A DNA stretch of 11,301 nucleotides from an uncultured bacterium (lineage in GTDB: Bacteria > Vulcanimicrobiota > Xenobia > Xenobiales > Xenobiaceae): contig CAKUBG010000042.1 of the NCBI GenBank assembly GCA_934636825.1, forward strand, positions 1-11,301, in the 5' to 3' direction. A program made the position numbers and the translations under genes. Under the pieces are notes generated by a model. That model worked only from the letters and a program-made list of their open reading frames with translations. It did not search any database and was not told the origin of the DNA. This document shows, piece after piece, positions 1 to 6,133 of this stretch (position 1 is the stretch's first letter; each line of letters starts with the position of its first letter).

Positions 1-29
1 GTTTTAAAGGTAAATTTTCGCTTAATTGG

Positions 30-64
30 TTCTCTCAAACCATCTTAAGATTCTCGCAAACCAT
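30..64. repeat. Two-copy 14-bp direct repeat, 21-bp period
   Basis: TTCTCTCAAACCAT at 30-43 and TTCTCGCAAACCAT at 51-64 match at 13 of 14 positions. The 21-bp spacing is two helical turns, as is common for tandem binding sites of a DNA-binding regulator. The gene it would control lies outside the window to the left, if there is one. Only two copies are visible, so it could be chance. Confidence 0.4.
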
Positions 65-100
65 TTTATGCGTTATAGCTAGCGGTCATCAATATAAAAT

Positions 101-137
101 AAAAATGCAGTCTCGCGTTTGGTGAGGCTGCATTTTT
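101..137 (-). terminator. Intrinsic terminator of the GlmS-like gene
   Basis: A 14-bp stem pairs 101-114 (AAAAATGCAGTCTC) with 124-137 (GAGGCTGCATTTTT) around a 9-nt loop; one pair is G-T. On the minus strand it lies 38 nt past the stop codon of the 176-3664 gene and is followed by a T-rich run. The A/T-flanked stem could also stop plus-strand transcripts. Confidence 0.85.
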
Positions 138-175
138 ATTAGTTGTGAGCTAAAGCCTTAAAGTACGGATTTTAA

Positions 176-3100
176 TTATTGGGCACGGCGTTTTATAATC
201 AGCTCGGCCAGAACGGCAGCTCTGAGAGTAGCCAATTCTTCTACGCTGAGCAAATTGAGGAACTCATCATGCCAAGTAATATTGGTTTCTTCAATCTGAC
301 TTACCAAATCTCCATAGCGATTGGTTAAGTTTTTAATAACGTCGACTCTGTCAGCTAAAGGCAAATCTTGCTTAAAGTGCAAGTGGAGCAAAGCTAAGTG
401 ATCGACACGGCCAGTAGTAATAACCGGAGCAATAAGCATAGGCAATTCGTCATTGTGACCGTGACCTACGTAAGAGCGACGATTATTGGTCACCCATTGC
501 TTGGTACCTACCAGAGGAGAACCATTTTCGGAGCGAGAGTGCATATTGAGAGAAATACCACTCTTTTTCACTACCTTGATGCGAGTAGTATCTACTACTT
601 CATTTAAGGTATTGAGTCCATCTATTTCGTAGAGAGTTACACCTACAACCTTATCGATAGTTTTGCTCAAAGCGCGCAAGAAGGCCAAGTCGCGGTAAGG
701 CAAATCGTCGGGAGTGATATCAAACTCGTGTAAAGTTTCGAAAATAGGCCCTTCAGCCAGCTCTTCGGAGCGAGAAATGCCCACAGTGACCGTTTTGGCC
801 TGGTGCTTAATGGCATCGATAGGACGAGAAAGCTCTTGAATAGCTTGAGAGAGTAAAGTAACCATAGTCTCAACTAAGCTATTGCCCTTAAATTCGGCTG
901 TAAACTGACGCAAAGAGCGAACGCCGGTAAAGTATTGGAACATTAAAGACAAGCGTACTGCCGAATCAACCGAAAGGGAACTATTGAAACGCCCTTGCTT
1001 GAGATCGTTCTGGAACTTTTTACCTACCGTTAACATGCGCCTAATGTTGGTTTGATTGAGAACCAAACCGCCGTCACTGGTTAGATGCTCTACAGCTAAA
1101 GCGCGGCCCGGCTTAAGTAAATTGGCTCCGTCGTTAATCGAAAGAGCGCAATAGTAGCCCCACAAGTGGCCGACTACGGTGTTTAAGAGTACAGAAGCGT
1201 TGGCGGAAGCGCAAGGAACGTAAATTACGCCGGCAGCATAATGCTCAAATTCATCAAATCCTTCTGTAGCAATAACAATGGGAATCGATTTGTGAGAGCG
1301 GAAGATAGCCACTTCTTTTACCGAGTCGCGCAAAGCCATGGCAGGCAAGCCGGCTGTGCATACTAAAGTGAGCGGCTCGGAAGAAAGATCGATATGTTTT
1401 TTGTCTTCGATATAGTCGGTAGCTATCGACTTATAGCAAAGCTCGCTCAATTTAATGCGAATTTCGTCGGCTGCCGCTTTGGTACTACCGCTGCCGACTA
1501 CTGCCCAGTCACGTCTGGTGGTGGCATATTGGCGAGCTAATACTTCGATATTGTGGCGGTTTTGCAAAACAGAAGCGATCTTACTGGGCAAACTTGAGAG
1601 CTCTTGCAATTCGCGACGTACTTCTTTATTACTGATAGTACCTACCAAAGAAGCAATATTTAAGCCTAAGAGATAGCCAGCTACTACTTGACTGTAAAAA
1701 GCTTTGGTAGAAGCAACTGACATTTCAATATCGCGACCGTCGCTAGTGTACATAACTCCGTCTACTTTATAAGTCAAATCGGAGTTGCGCCTATTGACAA
1801 TAGCCAAAACGGAAGCTCGGCGGGCTCTGACCATATCGACGGTACGGTTTGTATCGGTAGTGGTACCGGACTGGGAGACTGCAATAATGAGCGTCTTGGC
1901 CATGTCCTCTTCCATGGAATAGCCGGAAAGTTCGGTGGCTTTGATGGCTCGCACTTCAATATCTGAGCCTTTCAGGGCTCGTTGCATCATGGAAGCAATA
2001 GCAATACCAGCTACGGCAGCAGTGCCTTGGCCTATCAAGAGGATGCGGCTAATCTGACGATTTTTAAATTTTTCGGCCAACTCGGCGGGGAAAACTTCCG
2101 GGCCCAAATTGACTCTGGCTTGACCATCAAATTTATTTTCGATGAAGTATTTGCCTTGTAAGGTCTTTTCGATAGAGCCGGGAGCGTCAAAGATCTCTTT
2201 AAGTAAGAAGTGCTCGAAATGGCCACGGTTGATGTCGCGGGTGGTAATTTCGGCAGTTTTGATATTATTTTCGCTAAGTTCGATAGGGGAGCCGTCTAAA
2301 TGTAAAGCTTCCAAACCTTCCAGCTCGGTGCCATGGTCTTTCAAGATGAAGATTTGGCCGGCACTTTCTGGGTGGCCGGGAATATGTTCGGTAGCTCCGT
2401 CTAAACGGATGTAGCGGCTAGTTTGTTCAACAAGGCCGTAAACCTCAGAAGCAAAAACGTATCCTTGTTTGCACAAACCAATAAAGAGCGACTGACCGCT
2501 GCCTTTTAAGGCCAAATAGGTGCGGCCGGGTTCTAAGCTGGAACTGAGACAAATGGCCACTGAGCCTTCAAATTCGTTGACGGCTTGAAGAAAAGCTTGC
2601 TTTAAGTTGTGGCAACGACGGTAGTAATAATCGACCAAGACGGGGATAATTTTGGCATCGGTAGTAATCTTGGGAGAAATGGCAAGGTTGTCAGCCAATT
2701 TCACTTTTTGGGCCAGAGCTTGGAAATTATCTACGTCACCATTTAAAGCGCCGCTAATCCAATAGTGATCATTTTCGAGACGGGCAGGCTCAGTTTGCTC
2801 GTCTACAGGGTGGCAATTGGCAATATTGATAACGCCATTGGAAGCCCAACGAGTGTGAGACCAAATGTTAGTTTCGACAGATTTCGAGCCCAAAGCGTGC
2901 CAAAGGATATGGTCGGCTTTAATGTGGCGTCTGATAGCCGCTACGTTGTCGCCCAAAGCGCCTACTTCCTGAGACACTTTATAAATGAACATCAGGGAGG
3001 GAGCTGTGAGGCTGTGGGAGTCGAGGCGAATGCTTAAATTTTCCAAAGTGGGGCATTTAAGACGTTTGGTAAATTCTTCTTCTAAGCCAGCTCTGGTTAT

Positions 3101-3664
3101 AGTAGCGCAAAAATCTTCAAAGCTTTGGGAAGAAGAAAAATGGAGGCTGACGCTGATACCTAAGCTGTCACGGCCGCGTACTTCCAGGCGATCCATATTG
3201 TTGAGGACAGCGGTTATCTTCCAAGCGTCGATACCGGCTGTTTTTACAAAGTCCGGAAGTATAAGTCTCACTCTGCTGATATTGCCCAGTACATCTTGAG
3301 AGAGAGTCCAAGCGATGTCACGCAAGCGCACGCCTAAAGAGTTCCAATTCTCTACCAAATTGGTGGGCAAGGGAGTTTTAGAATTGAGAATACATTCTTT
3401 GGAATGCTTTTCAAATTTGAGGACTGAGTCGGCTGCTTGCTGCAAACGGTCGGCTAATTCTGTATTGTTCCATATAGCAGAAAAAGCTTGATACTCCTTA
3501 AGATAGGAAACTTTTTCTTCTAAAGCTGAAACCGCTTCGTTGGGAGGATTATCAATATCGACTCTGGCTAAAGCGACATTTTGCAGCTCTTTGAGAAACT
3601 CGTCCCAATTTAATTTTTGGTTAGATTCAGAATATCTATAGAGAATACCGGCTATACCGCACAC
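176..3664 (-). CDS. Oversized GlmS-like glutamine amidotransferase / double-SIS protein
   Basis: Related to glutamine-fructose-6-phosphate aminotransferase, which makes glucosamine-6-phosphate for peptidoglycan and LPS. It starts MCGIAGI, so Cys2 is the class II (Ntn) amidotransferase nucleophile. About 145 unfamiliar residues (10-155) follow before the fold resumes with RGRDS (163-167), HTRWASNG (270-277), the glutamine-site NG (308-309) and D336. SIS1 covers about 540-670 (GQGT 545-548, SQSGTTTDT 597-605, VASTKA 650-655). SIS2 covers about 718-860 (GSGST 724-728). By eye, E734, K738, E741 and H757 match E. coli GlmS E481, K485, E488 and H504. The C-tail lysine K603 appears replaced by V858, and 300 extra residues of unknown function (861-1162) follow. 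GlmS is about 610 residues long. The start is GTG, with AAAGGAGT 8 nt upstream, and is fixed by the need to expose Cys2. It is transcribed alone between two terminators. It may be a long GlmS or an amidotransferase/isomerase with another sugar phosphate; the family is certain, the substrate is not. Confidence 0.9.
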   Translation of the reverse strand: MCGIAGILYRYSESNQKLNWDEFLKELQNVALARVDIDNPPNEAVSALEEKVSYLKEYQAFSAIWNNTELADRLQQAADSVLKFEKHSKECILNSKTPLPTNLVENWNSLGVRLRDIAWTLSQDVLGNISRVRLILPDFVKTAGIDAWKITAVLNNMDRLEVRGRDSLGISVSLHFSSSQSFEDFCATITRAGLEEEFTKRLKCPTLENLSIRLDSHSLTAPSLMFIYKVSQEVGALGDNVAAIRRHIKADHILWHALGSKSVETNIWSHTRWASNGVINIANCHPVDEQTEPARLENDHYWISGALNGDVDNFQALAQKVKLADNLAISPKITTDAKIIPVLVDYYYRRCHNLKQAFLQAVNEFEGSVAICLSSSLEPGRTYLALKGSGQSLFIGLCKQGYVFASEVYGLVEQTSRYIRLDGATEHIPGHPESAGQIFILKDHGTELEGLEALHLDGSPIELSENNIKTAEITTRDINRGHFEHFLLKEIFDAPGSIEKTLQGKYFIENKFDGQARVNLGPEVFPAELAEKFKNRQISRILLIGQGTAAVAGIAIASMMQRALKGSDIEVRAIKATELSGYSMEEDMAKTLIIAVSQSGTTTDTNRTVDMVRARRASVLAIVNRRNSDLTYKVDGVMYTSDGRDIEMSVASTKAFYSQVVAGYLLGLNIASLVGTISNKEVRRELQELSSLPSKIASVLQNRHNIEVLARQYATTRRDWAVVGSGSTKAAADEIRIKLSELCYKSIATDYIEDKKHIDLSSEPLTLVCTAGLPAMALRDSVKEVAIFRSHKSIPIVIATEGFDEFEHYAAGVIYVPCASANASVLLNTVVGHLWGYYCALSINDGANLLKPGRALAVEHLTSDGGLVLNQTNIRRMLTVGKKFQNDLKQGRFNSSLSVDSAVRLSLMFQYFTGVRSLRQFTAEFKGNSLVETMVTLLSQAIQELSRPIDAIKHQAKTVTVGISRSEELAEGPIFETLHEFDITPDDLPYRDLAFLRALSKTIDKVVGVTLYEIDGLNTLNEVVDTTRIKVVKKSGISLNMHSRSENGSPLVGTKQWVTNNRRSYVGHGHNDELPMLIAPVITTGRVDHLALLHLHFKQDLPLADRVDVIKNLTNRYGDLVSQIEETNITWHDEFLNLLSVEELATLRAAVLAELIIKRRAQ

Positions 3665-3701
3665 GGCAGCTACTCCTTTAATTTGGGTGTTCTTTTTTTA
3701 T

Positions 3702-3732
3702 TTTATAGGGCTGCAAATTCGGCTCTATTCAA
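3702..3732 (-). promoter_or_regulatory. Possible promoter of the GlmS-like gene
   Basis: Read on the minus strand, TTGAAT (3727-3732) and TATAAA (3702-3707) are 19 nt apart, about 38 nt upstream of the GTG start. The gene needs its own promoter because a terminator lies just upstream. The spacer is longer than ideal and the -35 box overlaps the terminator's A-run. Confidence 0.3.
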
Positions 3733-3787
3733 AAAAGCCCAGCCTGGAAGAGGCTCTTTAAAACAGCTCCGCAGACTGGACTTTTTT
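3731..3787 (-). terminator. Intrinsic terminator of the PilZ-like gene
   Basis: Positions 3731-3746 pair with 3772-3787 over 16 bp, including two G-T pairs, with AAAAAA at one end and TTTTTT at the other and a 25-nt loop. On the minus strand it begins 59 nt after the stop codon of the gene ending at 3846, and it separates that gene from the GlmS-like gene. Confidence 0.8.
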
Positions 3788-3845
3788 ATTCGAATTGAAA
3801 AATTTGCAGCTAAAGCCATATCGCAGGCTCTACTTAATGGGCAGC

Positions 3846-4544
3846 TTAAGGTTTTTTGTCGATAAGCTCTTCTCCGCGAGCAACACGACGCTGCTCACGA
3901 CGTTTAAGGTAGACGGCATAGCGCATAATGGCTAAGCGATCTTCTTTGTCGGCATCTTCGGCATACTCGACTTCACAGAGGAATTTTTTGCCTTTGTTGC
4001 TGGGATTGGGCTTGGAAGCCAAAGCTCTTCCTTTAAAAGAAAAAACGGGAGTTCCGGGCACTTGAACTTCTACATGTAAATCGGTGCCTTCAGGAATGGC
4101 AATATTACATCCCAAAACAATGTTGTTAAGGCTGATAGAGACGGTCTGGGCAGACTGACTATGAGCCAATTTCATGGCGCGATATTCCACGTTGACCGGA
4201 GCTTCGATACTGGTATGCTCGTCAAATTTTGGTACATCTTCGCTTTCGACATTGGTAGGAGTGGCAATATCAAATTCGCGCTCGCCTGCGTCGGTTACTT
4301 CGGTTTCGAAGTAGTACAATTTGCCCTCGTCGAGAGTAGTGACGGTTAGGTGCTGTCCGGCTTCCATTTTCACAGGACGGCGCTCTGTACCAGGGCTTTT
4401 TAGGATAATTTCCTTACGCCTGACATCCAACACCGTAGTGAAGTAGGTTTTATAGGTTTCGTCAGCAAAAAACTCGATTTCAATCTCTTGCTTAGCTTTA
4501 AGTTTTAAAGCCGGTTTTTTGCTCTTAAACCAATCTAAAAACAT
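3846..4544 (-). CDS. YcgR/PilZ-like two-domain protein
   Basis: A soluble protein of 232 residues without signal peptide or membrane segments. The first half (about 12-90) is rich in beta strands and resembles the YcgR N-terminal (PilZN) domain, with the pattern 'strand, VRRKEIILKSP, G-hydrophobic-V, GKLYYFETEV'. The second half (about 112-205) looks like a PilZ barrel. Canonical PilZ proteins bind cyclic di-GMP through RxxxR and D/NxSxxG; here those places read YRAMKLA and SLNNIVLG, so nucleotide binding is doubtful. A basic segment, KRREQRR, lies near the C-terminus. Such proteins commonly tune flagella, twitching or exopolysaccharide synthesis; no such gene is nearby. Two ATGs lie 6 nt apart. 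AGGAGG at 4552-4557 is 1 nt from the upstream ATG (4550) and 7 nt from the one at 4544, so 4544 is the likely start. The family is reasonably supported, the ligand unknown. Confidence 0.8.
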   Translation of the reverse strand: MFLDWFKSKKPALKLKAKQEIEIEFFADETYKTYFTTVLDVRRKEIILKSPGTERRPVKMEAGQHLTVTTLDEGKLYYFETEVTDAGEREFDIATPTNVESEDVPKFDEHTSIEAPVNVEYRAMKLAHSQSAQTVSISLNNIVLGCNIAIPEGTDLHVEVQVPGTPVFSFKGRALASKPNPSNKGKKFLCEVEYAEDADKEDRLAIMRYAVYLKRREQRRVARGEELIDKKP

Positions 4545-4628
4545 AACCATCCCTCCTGTACGCTAGTCAACAATCGCAAATCGCTGGCCCAAACCTCTTT
4601 GGGCGGTCTTTGTTACCGCACAGCAAAT

Positions 4629-4658
4629 ATTTTACGCAGCGTCAAGTCGCTTAGCCAA
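4629..4658 (-). promoter_or_regulatory. Possible promoter of the PilZ-like gene
   Basis: On the minus strand TTGGCT (4653-4658) and TAAAAT (4629-4634) are 18 nt apart, predicting a leader of about 75-80 nt before the ATG at 4544. The -35 box lies inside one arm of the inverted repeat 4653-4669, so a protein bound there would block it. Confidence 0.35.
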
Positions 4659-4714
4659 GTCGGTTGGCTCCTTTAGTTGTGTCGGTTTGCCTCCACTTGG
4701 CTGTAATTGCCAAG
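4653..4714. repeat. Two TTGGC/GCCAA inverted repeats
   Basis: AGCCAA-gtcgg-TTGGCT (4653-4669) and CTTGGC-tgtaatt-GCCAAG (4696-4714) are perfect 6-bp dyads of similar sequence in opposite order. Neither has a T-tract placed for termination. They may be operator half-sites upstream of the PilZ-like gene, or small RNA hairpins. Confidence 0.45.
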
Positions 4715-4862
4715 ACAAAAAAAATAACAAAACGCTCTCAAAATCCTCCTGTCGAGCGCTGCTACTTTGCAAAATCGACACTCTAAGCCGCTTTCAAACG
4801 CCGCTTCTTAAAAAACTTGCGCGAGCTCTTCTTCTCTGTACCCCCTTTGTCCTGCGTTTACG

Positions 4863-4897
4863 GGGCCTTTTGATAGGGAATTCTTGGTGAAAGGCCC
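4863..4897. other. Perfect 8-bp hairpin in the gene-free region
   Basis: GGGCCTTT (4863-4870) pairs with AAAGGCCC (4890-4897) around a 19-nt loop. An alternative pairing uses CCCC at 4841-4845 with GGGG at 4862-4865, so the two are mutually exclusive, as in attenuators. No U-run follows and no function can be assigned. Confidence 0.4.
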
Positions 4898-4935
4898 ACT
4901 TCTTTTCCTCAACTGTACCATTATACCGTGTTTTC

Positions 4936-4964
4936 TTGCCCACATAAAAAATCTATGGTAAAAT
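4936..4964 (+). promoter_or_regulatory. Probable sigma70-type promoter of the four-cysteine/esterase unit
   Basis: TTGCCC (4936-4941) and TAAAAT (4959-4964) are separated by the ideal 17 nt, in an A/T-rich stretch. Transcription would start near 4971, giving a leader of about 74 nt before the ATG at 5045. Confidence 0.55.
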
Positions 4965-5016
4965 ATTGAACGTATGCTTTGAGGTGAAAAACCTAACAAA
5001 AGTCAGTTAGCTTATC

Positions 5017-5032
5017 CGGGCTTTAACGCCCG
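5017..5032 (+). promoter_or_regulatory. Hairpin directly upstream of the ribosome binding site
   Basis: CGGGC (5017-5021) and GCCCG (5028-5032) form a 5-bp GC stem with loop TTTAAC, ending 1 nt before AGGAGG (5034-5039). It leaves the Shine-Dalgarno sequence exposed and may protect or position the 5' leader. It matches no riboswitch class I know. Confidence 0.4.
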
Positions 5033-5044
5033 CAGGAGGATAGA

Positions 5045-5251
5045 ATGGCTCTCTACAAGGAAGAGTATTTGGAGAAGTACTTTGATAATTTCGATTTTTT
5101 TGAGCCTCAGTGCCGCGACAAACGCTTGCGCGAAGTTAATATGCGCAGCAAACGTTGCTTAGGATGCCCCGGTTTTGAAAAGTGCCAGACTTTCCCCGAA
5201 TACTGGCTTAAAGGTGAGGAAAACAGGCGGGAGGTAAACGACAAACTGTAG
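5045..5251 (+). CDS. Small four-cysteine protein of unknown function
   Basis: 68 residues, highly charged, with no signal peptide or membrane segment. The first 20 residues are rich in Tyr, Phe, Asp and Glu. Cysteines lie at 23, 38, 41 and 47; the last three form C-x2-C-x5-C, a spacing compatible with a small zinc- or iron-sulfur-binding knuckle completed by C23. I do not recognise the family. The start is well supported: ATG with AGGAGG ending 5 nt upstream, the best ribosome binding site on the plus strand here. The stop is TAG at 5249. It is the first gene of a two-gene unit, with the esterase starting 37 nt later and no terminator between, so the two are probably co-transcribed. Whether it works with the esterase is unknown. 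Confidence 0.75.
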   Translation: MALYKEEYLEKYFDNFDFFEPQCRDKRLREVNMRSKRCLGCPGFEKCQTFPEYWLKGEENRREVNDKL

Positions 5252-5277
5252 GCTTTACTAGAGCCTTCGTGGTTTGT
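5241..5277 (+). other. Imperfect hairpin across the gene junction
   Basis: ACAAAC (5241-5246) pairs with GTTTGT (5272-5277), and GGCT (5251-5254) with AGCC (5262-5265), covering the stop codon of the small gene. There is no U-run, so it is not a terminator. It buries the possible TTG start at 5274 and leaves ATG 5289 free, which supports the latter. It may also be a processing site that sets the ratio of the two products. Confidence 0.35.
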
Positions 5278-5288
5278 TAAGTAGCTTA

Positions 5289-6026
5289 ATGCGCGTAGAA
5301 AAGACTAGATTTTACAGCAGACATTTAGGCTTTGATATGCCTGTGGCCGTTTATGGCCATTGGGGCGTGCCAGTTCTTTATTTCCCTACTGCGTCGGCCG
5401 ATTTTGAGGAGTTGGAGCGCTTCGGTATGATTGGCGCTCTTGCCGAACATATCGAGAGCGGGCGCATCAAGATTTTCTCTATCAACAGTGTCAACGACTG
5501 GAGTTTAGATAACGAGTCTGTCGGCCCTGGCGAGCGCATTTGGCGTCAAGAGCTGTACGACCGCTACATTATTGACGAAGTTGTTCCTTATATCTTTAGC
5601 AATTGCGGCGGGCCTTTGCCAGTAGCTGCTGTGGGAGCCAGCTTCGGAGCTTACCATGCTGTCAACACTTTGTTCCGCCATCACGAGATCTTCCGTTGGT
5701 GCATAGGCATGAGCGGCATCTATAATATTAGCTGTTTCTTAGACGGCTATTATGATGAGCGTTGCTATTTCCACAATCCGGTAAGTTACATTGCCAATTT
5801 GTATGATCCCAACATTCGTCGCTCTTTAGATGGATGCAATATCAATATTATTTGCGGTCAGGGCGCTTGGGAACGCGTCCATTATAGTCGCGAGATTCAT
5901 GAAGTAATGGATAGAGTAGGTATCCGTCACAATTTCGAATTGTGGGGATACGACGTCGCTCACGACTGGCCTTGGTGGAAAGTGCAAATGAGACAATTGG
6001 TACCCAGATTATTTCCGCTTGGCTAA
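5289..6026 (+). CDS. Alpha/beta-hydrolase, esterase D-like (putative esterase)
   Basis: 245 residues from this ATG. It resembles the 'esterase family protein' branch of PF00756: an N-terminal strand pair with YGHWGVPVLYFP, the region GMIGALAEHI, the nucleophile elbow GASFG with Ser118, and His225 in GYDVAHDWPWW, the family's C-terminal histidine motif. The catalytic acid should lie shortly after the ICGQGAW strand (about 188-194) but I cannot name it. There is no signal peptide, so it is probably cytoplasmic. Its substrate, a carboxylic or thio-ester, is unknown. A TTG start at 5274 would add five residues (MLSSL), but homologs begin near MRVEK, and ATG is preferred. Neither start has a Shine-Dalgarno site, so translation may depend on coupling with the small gene upstream. 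The unit ends at a strong terminator. Confidence 0.88.
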   Translation: MRVEKTRFYSRHLGFDMPVAVYGHWGVPVLYFPTASADFEELERFGMIGALAEHIESGRIKIFSINSVNDWSLDNESVGPGERIWRQELYDRYIIDEVVPYIFSNCGGPLPVAAVGASFGAYHAVNTLFRHHEIFRWCIGMSGIYNISCFLDGYYDERCYFHNPVSYIANLYDPNIRRSLDGCNINIICGQGAWERVHYSREIHEVMDRVGIRHNFELWGYDVAHDWPWWKVQMRQLVPRLFPLG

Positions 6027-6043
6027 ATATTAAATTTAAGCTG

Positions 6044-6088
6044 AAAAAATAGAGGAAAAAGTGCGTAAGCATTTTTCCTCTATTTTTT
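6044..6088 (+). terminator. Long bidirectional intrinsic terminator between converging genes
   Basis: A perfect 17-bp arm pair, 6044-6060 with 6072-6088, is capped by TGC-gtaa-GCA. Poly-A leads in and poly-T leads out, so it works from either side: it ends the esterase transcript on the plus strand and the DUF362 transcript, which stops at 6134, on the minus strand. Confidence 0.92.
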
Positions 6089-6133
6089 TGTTGCCTATAT
6101 CTCCATTTTTACATTAGAGCTACTATTGCCAGT

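Larger units (their letters stand above)
4545..5044. other. Gene-free divergent region
   Basis: The 500 bases between the minus-strand PilZ-like gene and the plus-strand four-cysteine gene hold no credible coding sequence; open frames here are short and have no Shine-Dalgarno site or family likeness. It contains a probable promoter for each flanking gene, a cluster of TTGGC/GCCAA inverted repeats (4653-4714), an 8-bp-stem hairpin (4863-4897) and a short hairpin next to the ribosome binding site (5017-5032). About 220 nt (4715-4935) separate the two promoter zones and could hold a small RNA, but no known class is recognisable. Confidence 0.6.

Noticed and set aside
2142..3299. Several plus-strand open frames opposite the GlmS-like gene
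   Set aside because: All are antisense shadows of a continuous reading frame whose motifs span the same bases.
4545..4550. Upstream ATG for the PilZ-like gene
   Set aside because: The AGGAGG is only 1 nt away, too close for initiation; the ATG at 4544 has the normal 7-nt spacing.
4687..4999. Two short frames, one on each strand, in the divergent gene-free region
   Set aside because: Neither has a Shine-Dalgarno site, and the minus-strand one runs across the proposed promoter at 4936-4964; the peptides resemble no family.
5274..5288. TTG start for the esterase, five codons upstream of the ATG
   Set aside because: It lies in a hairpin stem, has no ribosome binding site, and would add residues that family members lack.
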